Assembly (NCBI GenBank): GCA_021775715.1
Contig: JAJFHI010000080.1
Coordinates: 1 to 5,569 of the forward strand
Length of the DNA: 5,569 bases
Direction: 5' to 3'
From: Hyphomicrobiaceae bacterium
Lineage (GTDB): Bacteria > Pseudomonadota > Alphaproteobacteria > Rhizobiales > Hyphomicrobiaceae
Of the stretch, positions 1-5,569 are shown piece by piece. The notes below the pieces were generated by a model. That model worked only from the letters and a program-made list of their open reading frames with translations, was not told the DNA's origin and ran no database searches. The first letter of the stretch is position 1, and each line of letters opens with the position of its first letter. Made by a program: the position numbers and the translations under genes.

Positions 1-1
1 G

Positions 2-1207
2 ATCGACATCGGCCGGCTCTATCGCGACACGGGCAAATTCACATACGACCCTGGCTTCACCTCAACTGCCAACTGCTCTTCCAAGATCACATACATCGAT
101 GGTGAAAACGGCATCTTGCTGCACCGTGGTTATCCGATCGATCAATTGGCAGAAGACTCCAATTTCGTCGAAGTCTGCTACCTGTTGCTGCATGGCTCAC
201 TTCCAACGAAAGCCCAGGCTAAAGAATTCACCACGACGATCTCGCGCCATACAATGCTGCACGAGCAAATGGCCCGCTTCTTCACCGGCTTCCGACGTGA
301 TGCCCACCCGATGTCGATCATGGTCGGTACCGTTGGCGCGCTGTCGGCGTTTTATCACGACTCAACCGACATAACGGACCACAGCCAACGCATGATCGCG
401 AGCCACCGCATGATTGCGAAGATGCCGACGATCGCGGCGATGGCTTACAAGTATTCCATCGGCCAGCCGTTCATCTACCCGCGAAATGACATCGATTTCA
501 CGTCCAATTTCCTGCAGATGTGCTTTGCGGTTCCATGCGAGCCATATGTCGTTAACCCGGTGATCGCCCGCGCGCTTGACCGCATTTTCATTCTTCACGC
601 CGACCACGAGCAGAACGCATCAACATCAACCGTTCGCCTGGCAGGCTCGTCCGGCGCCAACCCGTTCGCCTGTATCGCCGCTGGCATCGCATGCCTGTGG
701 GGACCGGCACACGGTGGTGCCAACGAAGCAGCCCTCAACATGCTTGAAGAAATCGGGACCGTTGACCGCGTTCCCGAGTTTGTCGCCAAGGCAAAAGACA
801 AAAGTTCCGGTTTCCGCCTGATGGGTTTTGGCCACCGCGTTTACAAAAACTACGACCCGCGCGCGAAGGTCATGCAGAAGACCTGTCACGAAGTGCTTGA
901 TGCGCTCGGTAAAAAGAACGAACCTCTGCTTGCTGTTGCGATGGAACTGGAGCGCATCGCGCTGCAGGACGAATACTTCATTGAGAAGAAACTCTATCCA
1001 AACATCGATTTCTATTCTGGCATCACGTTGAAAGCGATGGGCTTCCCAACGTCCATGTTCACGGTTTTGTTCGCGGTCGCCCGGACCGTCGGCTGGATCG
1101 CACAGTGGAAAGAGATGATTGAAGATCCCGAACAGCGCATCGGCCGTCCTCGCCAGCTTTACGTCGGCGAACCAAAGCGTGATTTCACGCCACTCGATCA
1201 ACGCTAA
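2..1207 (+). CDS. gltA: Citrate synthase (type II, GltA), 5'-truncated by window edge
   Basis: Condenses oxaloacetate and acetyl-CoA to citrate, the first step of the TCA cycle, in the cytoplasm. The open frame runs from base 2 without a start codon, giving 401 codons and a TAA stop. Compared with the ~427-residue E. coli enzyme as I remember it, about 30 N-terminal residues lie off the left edge; the internal ATG at 116 is not the true start. The protein follows the Gram-negative hexameric type closely. The active-site residues are visible: His in GPAHGGANE (codon 710-712), His in FGHRVYKNYDPR (codon 833-835) and Asp in NIDFYSG (codon 1007-1009). The oxaloacetate-site stretch ILHADHEQNASTSTVR and the C-terminal RPRQLY arginine motif are also present. 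The Cys of VPCEPY, linked to NADH inhibition in E. coli, is conserved, so NADH regulation is plausible but inferred. It converges on lpxB with a 56-nt gap holding a terminator. No frameshift or missing key residue is seen. Confidence 0.98.
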   Translation: MDIGRLYRDTGKFTYDPGFTSTANCSSKITYIDGENGILLHRGYPIDQLAEDSNFVEVCYLLLHGSLPTKAQAKEFTTTISRHTMLHEQMARFFTGFRRDAHPMSIMVGTVGALSAFYHDSTDITDHSQRMIASHRMIAKMPTIAAMAYKYSIGQPFIYPRNDIDFTSNFLQMCFAVPCEPYVVNPVIARALDRIFILHADHEQNASTSTVRLAGSSGANPFACIAAGIACLWGPAHGGANEAALNMLEEIGTVDRVPEFVAKAKDKSSGFRLMGFGHRVYKNYDPRAKVMQKTCHEVLDALGKKNEPLLAVAMELERIALQDEYFIEKKLYPNIDFYSGITLKAMGFPTSMFTVLFAVARTVGWIAQWKEMIEDPEQRIGRPRQLYVGEPKRDFTPLDQR

Positions 1208-1233
1208 GTTTGAGATTGGTAGATTAGAATATG

Positions 1234-1264
1234 AAAAACACCGGCCCCGATGGCCGGTGTTTTT
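1234..1264. terminator. Bidirectional rho-independent terminator between gltA and lpxB
   Basis: A perfect 13-bp inverted repeat: the left arm at 1234-1246 (AAAAACACCGGCC) pairs with the right arm at 1252-1264 around a 5-nt loop. The GC-rich core, ACACCGGCC with its complement, is flanked by an A tract on the left and a T tract on the right. Read on the plus strand it ends in a U run and follows the gltA stop by 26 nt. Read on the minus strand the left A tract becomes the U run, directly after the lpxB stop. It can therefore terminate both convergent transcripts. The right arm ends on the last base of the lpxB stop codon (1264-1266). Confidence 0.9.
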
Positions 1265-2478
1265 TATTGTACCTGCACATACGACAACACAACGCGTGCG
1301 GCGGCAGCGCTTGGAGCTTCTCCGTTTGTGGCCATGGCAGCGGGGATCGCGTCGAGGGCAGCAAGTTGTGCTGACCGCGCCGGTGTGTCGCTCAAGAGCT
1401 CTGCAATTTCTGGTGCCATCTTTTCCGGAATGCAATCTTCCTGAAGAAATTCTGGGAATGGCTCCGACCCGAGCACCAAATTCGCCAATACGACTGACGG
1501 TATTTTCAATAAGTAGCGAATAACGGTCGCAACCGTCTCAACACGGTAGCCAACCACCATCGGCACACGGGCCATACCAAGCTCAAGCGTGACCGTGCCC
1601 GAAGCAGCCAATGCGGCGTCCGCCAACTTAAAAGCGCGGAACTTGTCGTCATCGCCCTCAACCAAATGCGGCGCGACGGGCCAGTCCATCGCCAGGCGTT
1701 CGATCAATTCTCGCTTCGCTTGTACCGCTGGCAAAAGCACCTGAGGATGTATCCCCTGCAGCTGCAGATGGCCGAGCGTTTCACCGAACGGTGCCATCAA
1801 CTTGGTGATCTCGGATCCACGGCTGCCCGGCAAAACAACGAGCACGGGTCGATCGGTCGTCAGCCCCAACCGTTCCGCCAACGGTCCAGGATCAAGTGCT
1901 GCCAACCAATCACGGCGTTCGATCAACGGATGTCCGATATACGTGCAGGCTGGTCCACCCAAACGGCGATGCGCGTCAGGCTCAAATGGCAACAGTGCCA
2001 ATACGTGATCGACATAGGCCGCCATTTTTTTTGCGCGACCCGACCGCCACGCCCACACACTCGGGCTGACGTAATCGATGATCGGAACGTCGGGCATGGC
2101 GCCACGCAAGCGTTTTGCGATGGGGTGAGTAAATTCCGGACTATCGATGATGACAATCACATCCGGCTTGAAGGCGTTAGCGGCGTCGACCGTTTGATAA
2201 ACACGGCGCACGATCCGCGGCAACGCCTTGAGAATGGCAAGTGGTCCCATCACCGCAACTTCATCAAGTGGAAACAGAGAATGCAATCCCTGCTCTGACA
2301 TCAGTGGCCCGCCGACACCTTGCATCTCAACCCCGTTGGCGTGTTGCGCGCGCAATGCCGGAATGAGTTTCGCACCCAGTGCATCACCTGAATGTTCGCC
2401 AGCGACCATGAAAATCTTCACGGGCGAACCGTCGGCCACAATGCTTTGTCTCTGTTCAGGTGTGTTGCGGCTTGTCAT
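1264..2478 (-). CDS. lpxB: Lipid-A-disaccharide synthase LpxB
   Basis: Glycosyltransferase family 19 enzyme that joins UDP-2,3-diacylglucosamine and lipid X (2,3-diacylglucosamine-1-phosphate) to form the beta-1,6 lipid A disaccharide, releasing UDP; it acts as a peripheral inner-membrane protein. The 404-residue product is slightly longer than the usual ~380-390. Family motifs in order are AGEHSGDALGA (residues 26-36), the GVGGPLM loop (54-60), DSPEFTHPIAKRL (112-124), YVSPSVWAWR (136-145), IGHPL (181-185), LPGSRGSEI (216-224) and the donor-site ASGTVTLELG (292-301). The ATG at 2478 is supported by a GGGAG ribosome site on the minus strand at 2493-2489, 10 nt upstream. It lies 3 nt after the lpxI stop, so the two are probably translationally coupled. 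The first ~18 residues precede the conserved core and are polar. An eight-A run in the coding strand (2032-2025, codons for AKKM) is a possible slippage site. The TAA stop sits in the arm of the terminator shared with gltA. Confidence 0.97.
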   Translation of the reverse strand: MTSRNTPEQRQSIVADGSPVKIFMVAGEHSGDALGAKLIPALRAQHANGVEMQGVGGPLMSEQGLHSLFPLDEVAVMGPLAILKALPRIVRRVYQTVDAANAFKPDVIVIIDSPEFTHPIAKRLRGAMPDVPIIDYVSPSVWAWRSGRAKKMAAYVDHVLALLPFEPDAHRRLGGPACTYIGHPLIERRDWLAALDPGPLAERLGLTTDRPVLVVLPGSRGSEITKLMAPFGETLGHLQLQGIHPQVLLPAVQAKRELIERLAMDWPVAPHLVEGDDDKFRAFKLADAALAASGTVTLELGMARVPMVVGYRVETVATVIRYLLKIPSVVLANLVLGSEPFPEFLQEDCIPEKMAPEIAELLSDTPARSAQLAALDAIPAAMATNGEAPSAAAARVVLSYVQVQ

Positions 2479-2481
2479 GTG

Positions 2482-3813
2482 TCACGCACTCCCGCGCCCT
2501 AAGTCAGCACCTTCAACACGGGCGGCCGACAGCCCGGCCGCATTGATCGCCGCAAGGCAGCCCGGATCTATTCCTTGCGACGACGATCCGACCATGACAG
2601 CGAGGCCTGCAAAGCCTGCTTCATCAATTGCCGCGACAACGTCAAGCGTCACGTTTTTTTCATCGCGTACCACAACCACACCACGTCGCCGAGACCAATG
2701 CGCAGCCCCCCATTGCTTGCGACGCGCAATTCGCTGGCACAACGCCTCTATGTCCTCACCTGTTTCAATACCAAGCACATGCCCGCGTGTGACAACCACC
2801 GCGCCGCCCGTCCCAAATGCGCTGACGGCTTGCAGAACTTGTGTGCCGAGTGCCGAGTCGGCAGAAAACACTTTGCGTGGCTTGAGTTGGCTTATGATCT
2901 CAACGCGAGCACCGCTGTCCCGGCCTTGCACTTCGTCTGGCGCACGTACAGCCGGCGCGTCACGCATAACACCAACGACGATCACGCCTTGTGCATCCGC
3001 ATTTGCAATAAGCTGTTGTTTGTTGGCGGCCAGAACGTGACCAGCCTGAAGCGCGAGGCCCTTGAGGTTGGCCTCCGTCGCGTTCTTGACCGTATCCGGC
3101 CCGATGGCCGGTAGATCGACGCGCATGTCCTGGCCGCGCTTCGGCGCCTTGATCAAGAAGCCACGGCCACCAGCCAACAGATTTTGAGACGCGCGGCGAC
3201 CTTCAGCGACGCGCGACAGCATGGCGTCGGTGCCCTCAATCCCCTCGATGGCTTCGACACTCAAATCCTCTGAAACCACGACTGTCTGCCCGACATCGTA
3301 AGGGCTCAACGCCTCAAGCAACCGGAGTCCGTGCGCGATTGTTGCATCGTCTTCTGCCGATGGTTTGCCAACGCCCAGAGGTCCAGGACCAATCAAAAGT
3401 TCAGGGGCAACATCGCCTGGACCGACAACACAATAACCTTTCTGCTCGAAGAATTTTGTCACGCCGCGCAGAACGCTATCATCGCCGCCAGCAGCAAGGA
3501 TGCGTAACGCACTTGGCAGCGCCGCGAACAATCCAAAGTCCGGTCTCAGGCGTCCAAGATCGGGACGGCTGACGCTACCGACGATCACAAGGTCGGTGCA
3601 TTTGGCTTTGCTGAAGGCTGCTAGGATGGCACCAACCTGCCCCCAGTAGACCCATGTCAAAGGAAAGTCCGAGAAATCCGCATCGGCTTCATTGCGGAAG
3701 GCGACAATGTGGACCGATGCCCCACGAGCACGGACACTGACAGCAATCTCAAGTGGAAGCGACCCGCCGCCAGCTAAAATCCCGAACGTGCGCTGGCCAC
3801 CACGCGCCATCAT
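2482..3813 (-). CDS. lpxI: UDP-2,3-diacylglucosamine pyrophosphatase LpxI with an extra C-terminal LpxI_C-like domain
   Basis: Hydrolyses UDP-2,3-diacylglucosamine to lipid X and UMP, replacing LpxH in many alphaproteobacteria. Residues are numbered from the ATG at 3813 (443 aa). The N-terminal LpxI domain covers about 9-140 and begins with the signature FGILAGGGSLPLEIA, with VGSVSRPDL at 78-86. The C-terminal catalytic domain covers about 156-283, with EGIEGTDAML at 190-199 and RVDLPAIGPDTV at 231-242. The Asp of RVDLP (residue 233) matches the catalytic Asp225 of Caulobacter LpxI, from memory. Known LpxI proteins end near here (~280 aa). This one continues for ~160 residues, and residues ~317-433 align as a diverged second copy of the catalytic domain without the RVDLP motif. 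Start choice: adjacent ATGs at 3813 and 3810 give the usual family N-terminus and lie 8 nt after the lpxA stop. A GTG at 3852 would add 13 residues and overlap lpxA. No start has a strong ribosome site. The gene is in the operon between lpxA and lpxB. Confidence 0.93.
   Translation of the reverse strand: MMARGGQRTFGILAGGGSLPLEIAVSVRARGASVHIVAFRNEADADFSDFPLTWVYWGQVGAILAAFSKAKCTDLVIVGSVSRPDLGRLRPDFGLFAALPSALRILAAGGDDSVLRGVTKFFEQKGYCVVGPGDVAPELLIGPGPLGVGKPSAEDDATIAHGLRLLEALSPYDVGQTVVVSEDLSVEAIEGIEGTDAMLSRVAEGRRASQNLLAGGRGFLIKAPKRGQDMRVDLPAIGPDTVKNATEANLKGLALQAGHVLAANKQQLIANADAQGVIVVGVMRDAPAVRAPDEVQGRDSGARVEIISQLKPRKVFSADSALGTQVLQAVSAFGTGGAVVVTRGHVLGIETGEDIEALCQRIARRKQWGAAHWSRRRGVVVVRDEKNVTLDVVAAIDEAGFAGLAVMVGSSSQGIDPGCLAAINAAGLSAARVEGADLGRGSA
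2489..2493 (-). promoter_or_regulatory. Ribosome binding site of lpxB
   Basis: The minus strand reads GGGAG here, 10 nt before the ATG at 2478. It is embedded in the last codons of lpxI and supports the upstream ATG as the lpxB start rather than a codon nearer the conserved VKIFMVAGE stretch. Confidence 0.6.
2515..2865 (-). repeat. Diverged tandem duplicate of the LpxI catalytic domain (protein-level repeat)
   Basis: This encodes residues ~317-433 of the LpxI protein (numbered from 3813) and aligns by eye with the first catalytic domain encoded at 2968-3348. Over the first 25 residues the two copies share 10 identities without a gap (pattern A..A.G...L.A.S....G...VVV). After a one-residue gap, VEAIEGIEGTDAML pairs with VLGIETGEDIEALC. 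The final 40 residues align ungapped with about 10 identities, including EA...GLA...G and the closing A.G....V. The copy is about 10 residues shorter, and the loop carrying the catalytic RVDLPAIG motif is not conserved. The alignment is mine, done by hand, without statistical support. Confidence 0.7.
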
Positions 3814-3821
3814 GATGCTGT

Positions 3822-4628
3822 CTAACCGCTGGCGGATTGGCGGGGCGTACACACCGATCGCTTGCCACCCTCACGGATGAAGTCGATGATCTCCATCACT
3901 GTCGCATGGTCCTTAAACTCATCCCCGACATCGTCCATGCGTTCCGTCAGCGTGCCTTCCTCGGCAAACAACAAACGATATGCTCGGCGCAGGTCTTGAA
4001 TGCCCTGGCGAGAAAACTTGCGTCTCTGCAAGCCAATAATATTCAGGCCTGACAGATAGGCGCGGTTGCCGAGCGCCATACCGAAAGGAATGAGATCGTT
4101 CTCAAGGCCTGACATGCCACCGAGGAATGCATGCGCTCCGATGCGGGCAAACTGAATGACAGCAGCACCACCGCCAAGAATGGCGAAGTCGCCAACCAGG
4201 CAATGACCGGCCAACATAACGTTATTGGAAAAGATCACGTCGTTACCGACATGGCAGTCGTGGCCAACATGCGAGTTTGCCAAAAATGTGCACCGGTCGC
4301 CGATCGTGGTCGACATCCCGCCACCTTTGGTTCCCGGATTCAAAGTTACGCCTTCGCGGATCATGCAGTTGGCGCCGACTTCAAGCGTCGACGGCTCGCC
4401 GTCGTATTTAAGGTCTTGCGGCTGGTGGCCGACAGACGCGAACGGAAAGACGCGGGTTCCCGACCCAATCTTCGTTCTGCCCGCGACCACGGCATGGCTG
4501 ATAAGCTCAACACCATCGCCCAATGATGCGTCCGCACCGACCATGCAGAACGGTCCAATGCTGACATCCGCCCCGACTTTCGCACCATCCTCGACAATCG
4601 CTGTCGGATGGATTTTACCCTCTGACAT
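3822..4628 (-). CDS. lpxA: UDP-N-acetylglucosamine acyltransferase LpxA
   Basis: Transfers a 3-hydroxyacyl chain from ACP to the 3-OH of UDP-GlcNAc, the first step of lipid A synthesis; a cytoplasmic homotrimer. The product is 268 residues, the usual family length (E. coli 262). Residues ~5-180 form the left-handed parallel beta-helix, seen as successive hexapeptide repeats such as IHPTAI, VGADVS, IGPFCM, IGDRCT and VGNDVI. The catalytic His is H123 in NSHVGHDCHVGND, with H120 matching the supporting E. coli His122. HAFLGGMSG (166-174) covers the acyl-length ruler region. Residues ~190-268 form the helical C-terminal domain starting at LSGLNIIGLQRR. The ATG at 4628 has a clear ribosome site and overlaps the end of fabZ by 14 nt, suggesting translational coupling. 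LpxD shares the fold, but the NPGTKGG stretch, the GLQRR motif and the C-terminal domain identify LpxA. Confidence 0.98.
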   Translation of the reverse strand: MSEGKIHPTAIVEDGAKVGADVSIGPFCMVGADASLGDGVELISHAVVAGRTKIGSGTRVFPFASVGHQPQDLKYDGEPSTLEVGANCMIREGVTLNPGTKGGGMSTTIGDRCTFLANSHVGHDCHVGNDVIFSNNVMLAGHCLVGDFAILGGGAAVIQFARIGAHAFLGGMSGLENDLIPFGMALGNRAYLSGLNIIGLQRRKFSRQGIQDLRRAYRLLFAEEGTLTERMDDVGDEFKDHATVMEIIDFIREGGKRSVCTPRQSASG

Positions 4629-5103
4629 TCACATCCTCTGGATCGACGATCATGGCACTGATCTCGGCCTCTGCCACAACCTGGTCATTCACTTTCGCTT
4701 CGCCAAAAAAGCGCCACGCCCGTCCGCGCGCGCGAATTTTCCGCACGTGGTAAAGCATTGTATCACCCGGCAGCACGGGTCTGCGGAACTTCGCGCGATC
4801 AATCCCCATGAAGTAAACGATCTGCGGTTTATAAGTTTCACCGAGACTATGCACGCAAAGCGCGCCGGCTGTCTGCGCCAACCCCTCGATGATGAGCACA
4901 CCCGGCATGACGGGAAAATCTGGGAAGTGGCCTTGGAAAAACGGTTCGTTGATCGTAACGTTCTTGAGGCCAATGGCGGTCTCGTCACGGTCCATATCGT
5001 AAATCCGATCCACGAGCAGAAACGGATAGCGATGCGGCAACAGCTTCATCACACGGGCAATGTCGGCAGTCCCGAGTTCTTTTTTGGCAGTGGCATCATC
5101 CAT
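4615..5103 (-). CDS. fabZ: 3-hydroxyacyl-ACP dehydratase FabZ
   Basis: Dehydrates (3R)-hydroxyacyl-ACP to trans-2-enoyl-ACP in type II fatty acid elongation, in the cytoplasm. It is a hotdog-fold protein of 162 residues, close to the family's ~150. The N-terminal motif LLPHRYPFLLVDR is at 21-33. The catalytic His59 lies in FQGHFPDFPVMPG and the catalytic Glu73 in VLIIEGLAQ. The FRRPVLPGD stretch near 106-114 is also typical. The ATG at 5103 is preceded by GGAG (minus strand, 5117-5114) at 10-nt spacing. FabA is excluded by the short length and motif spelling. The enzyme draws on the same 3-hydroxyacyl-ACP pool used by the flanking lpxD and lpxA, so co-transcription makes sense for balancing phospholipid and lipid A supply. 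A 76-nt gap separates it from lpxD upstream, and its 3' end overlaps lpxA by 14 nt. Confidence 0.98.
   Translation of the reverse strand: MDDATAKKELGTADIARVMKLLPHRYPFLLVDRIYDMDRDETAIGLKNVTINEPFFQGHFPDFPVMPGVLIIEGLAQTAGALCVHSLGETYKPQIVYFMGIDRAKFRRPVLPGDTMLYHVRKIRARGRAWRFFGEAKVNDQVVAEAEISAMIVDPEDVNVRG
4634..4639 (-). promoter_or_regulatory. Ribosome binding site of lpxA
   Basis: The minus strand reads AGAGGA here, 5 nt before the lpxA ATG at 4628. It lies inside the last codons of fabZ and fixes the lpxA start within the overlap. Confidence 0.7.
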
Positions 5104-5179
5104 TGCACGCGTACTCCGTCTGAAATCTTGTCATATTCATTCTGGCCCGATTGAAAGAAGCGAATTCTACGCCGCCTCT

Positions 5180-5569
5180 TTACGACTTCTTAGTTGACTT
5201 TGCACCGGCACGAGCAATGAACGCCAACTCGCGCGCCCATTGGCGAAACGGTTTGGCGGGCGTTCCCCCGCAACGTGCCCCAGCTGGAATGTCATTTTTG
5301 ACGTGCGAGGCGCCAGCGATCTGGGCCCCGGCACCAATCTTCACGTGACCGACGCTTCCGGATTGTCCGCCCATGACGACAAAGTCGCCTAGTTCGGTCG
5401 AGCCCGAAATGCCGGTCTGGCCGACAATTACACAATTGCGGCCCATGACGACGTTGTGCCCGATCTGGACCAGATTATCAATTTTCGAGCCTTCCCCGAT
5501 AATAGTATCCTTAAGAGCACCGCGATCGATGGTTGTATTGGCGCCAATTTCAACGTTGTCCTGAATAAT
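5180..5569 (-). CDS. lpxD: UDP-3-O-acylglucosamine N-acyltransferase LpxD, 5' part missing
   Basis: Adds the N-linked 3-hydroxyacyl chain to UDP-3-O-acylglucosamine, the third step of lipid A synthesis; a cytoplasmic trimer. Only the last 129 codons and the TAA stop (5182-5180) are present; the frame stays open to the right edge. Family LpxD is ~340-350 residues, so roughly 210-220 N-terminal residues, including the uridine-binding domain, lie outside. The internal ATG at 5446 is not the start. Visible are hexapeptide-repeat turns of the beta-helix, the LpxD motif NTTIDRGAL, and KIDNLVQIGHNVV, whose His is the equivalent of E. coli catalytic His239. The run then continues through GQTGISGSTELGDFVVMGGQ and GGTPAKPFRQW to a lysine- and serine-rich C-terminus. 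It is the most upstream gene seen of the lipid A operon; in relatives bamA often lies further upstream, which cannot be checked here. Confidence 0.97.
   Translation of the reverse strand: MIQDNVEIGANTTIDRGALKDTIIGEGSKIDNLVQIGHNVVMGRNCVIVGQTGISGSTELGDFVVMGGQSGSVGHVKIGAGAQIAGASHVKNDIPAGARCGGTPAKPFRQWARELAFIARAGAKSTKKS

Noticed and set aside
626..1435. A 269-codon open frame on the minus strand opposite gltA
   Set aside because: It lies antisense to a full set of citrate synthase motifs, runs across the terminator, has no recognisable domain and reads as a low-complexity Arg/Cys/His-rich shadow. The plus-strand gene accounts for the codon structure.
2228..3114. Long plus-strand open frames (270 and 179 codons) opposite lpxB and lpxI
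   Set aside because: Their translations are Ser/Thr/Pro/Ala-rich with no motifs, typical of the complement of GC-rich genes, while the minus strand carries conserved LpxB and LpxI motifs throughout.
4225..5154. A 309-codon plus-strand open frame across lpxA and fabZ
   Set aside because: It is antisense to two genes with intact catalytic motifs and spans their junction; its own product shows no domain.
5104..5179. Possible internal promoter in the 76-nt lpxD-fabZ gap
   Set aside because: The minus strand has TTTCAA and TATGAC 15 nt apart, which is a poor match in both boxes and spacing. No terminator hairpin separates the genes, so read-through from lpxD is the simpler view.
1..5569. A new defence, mobile or RNA system
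   Set aside because: All but about 130 bases are explained by six housekeeping genes. I saw no direct repeat array, inverted terminal repeats, tRNA cloverleaf or sharp shift in composition. The only unusual structure is the extended lpxI.

Overview
The window is a stretch of Gram-negative chromosome, most likely from an alphaproteobacterium. The evidence is the gene order lpxD-fabZ-lpxA-lpxI-lpxB, the use of LpxI rather than LpxH for the fourth step of lipid A synthesis, and gltA placed tail-to-tail with lpxB. This layout is familiar from Rhizobiales-like genomes. Base composition is moderately GC-rich and even across the window. I see no sign of horizontal transfer, mobile elements, tRNA or rRNA genes, or CRISPR arrays. 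The species cannot be named from the sequence alone.

Layout: positions 2-1207 (+) hold the C-terminal ~93% of citrate synthase (gltA), cut off by the left edge. A perfect 13-bp hairpin with A and T tracts (1234-1264) lies in the short convergent gap and reaches the lpxB stop codon, so it probably terminates transcription from both sides. From 1264 to the right edge everything is on the minus strand. In transcription order these are the 3' part of lpxD (5569-5180), fabZ (5103-4615), lpxA (4628-3822), lpxI (about 3813-2482) and lpxB (2478-1264). Apart from a 76-nt gap between lpxD and fabZ, the genes overlap or lie within a few bases of each other, as expected for one operon. Its promoter is beyond the right edge.

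How the genes work together: LpxA puts the first 3-hydroxyacyl chain on UDP-GlcNAc and LpxD adds the second, N-linked chain. LpxI cleaves the resulting UDP-2,3-diacylglucosamine to lipid X plus UMP, and LpxB condenses lipid X with another UDP-2,3-diacylglucosamine to give the lipid A disaccharide. FabZ dehydrates 3-hydroxyacyl-ACP and so competes with LpxA and LpxD for the same acyl donors; its presence in the cluster links phospholipid and lipid A supply. GltA is the entry enzyme of the TCA cycle and is functionally separate.

The most unusual thing is lpxI. It encodes about 443 residues, while characterised LpxI proteins are near 280. By hand alignment the extra C-terminal part is a diverged second copy of the LpxI C-terminal (catalytic) domain that lacks the catalytic Asp motif. 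Everything else looks like ordinary core genome.
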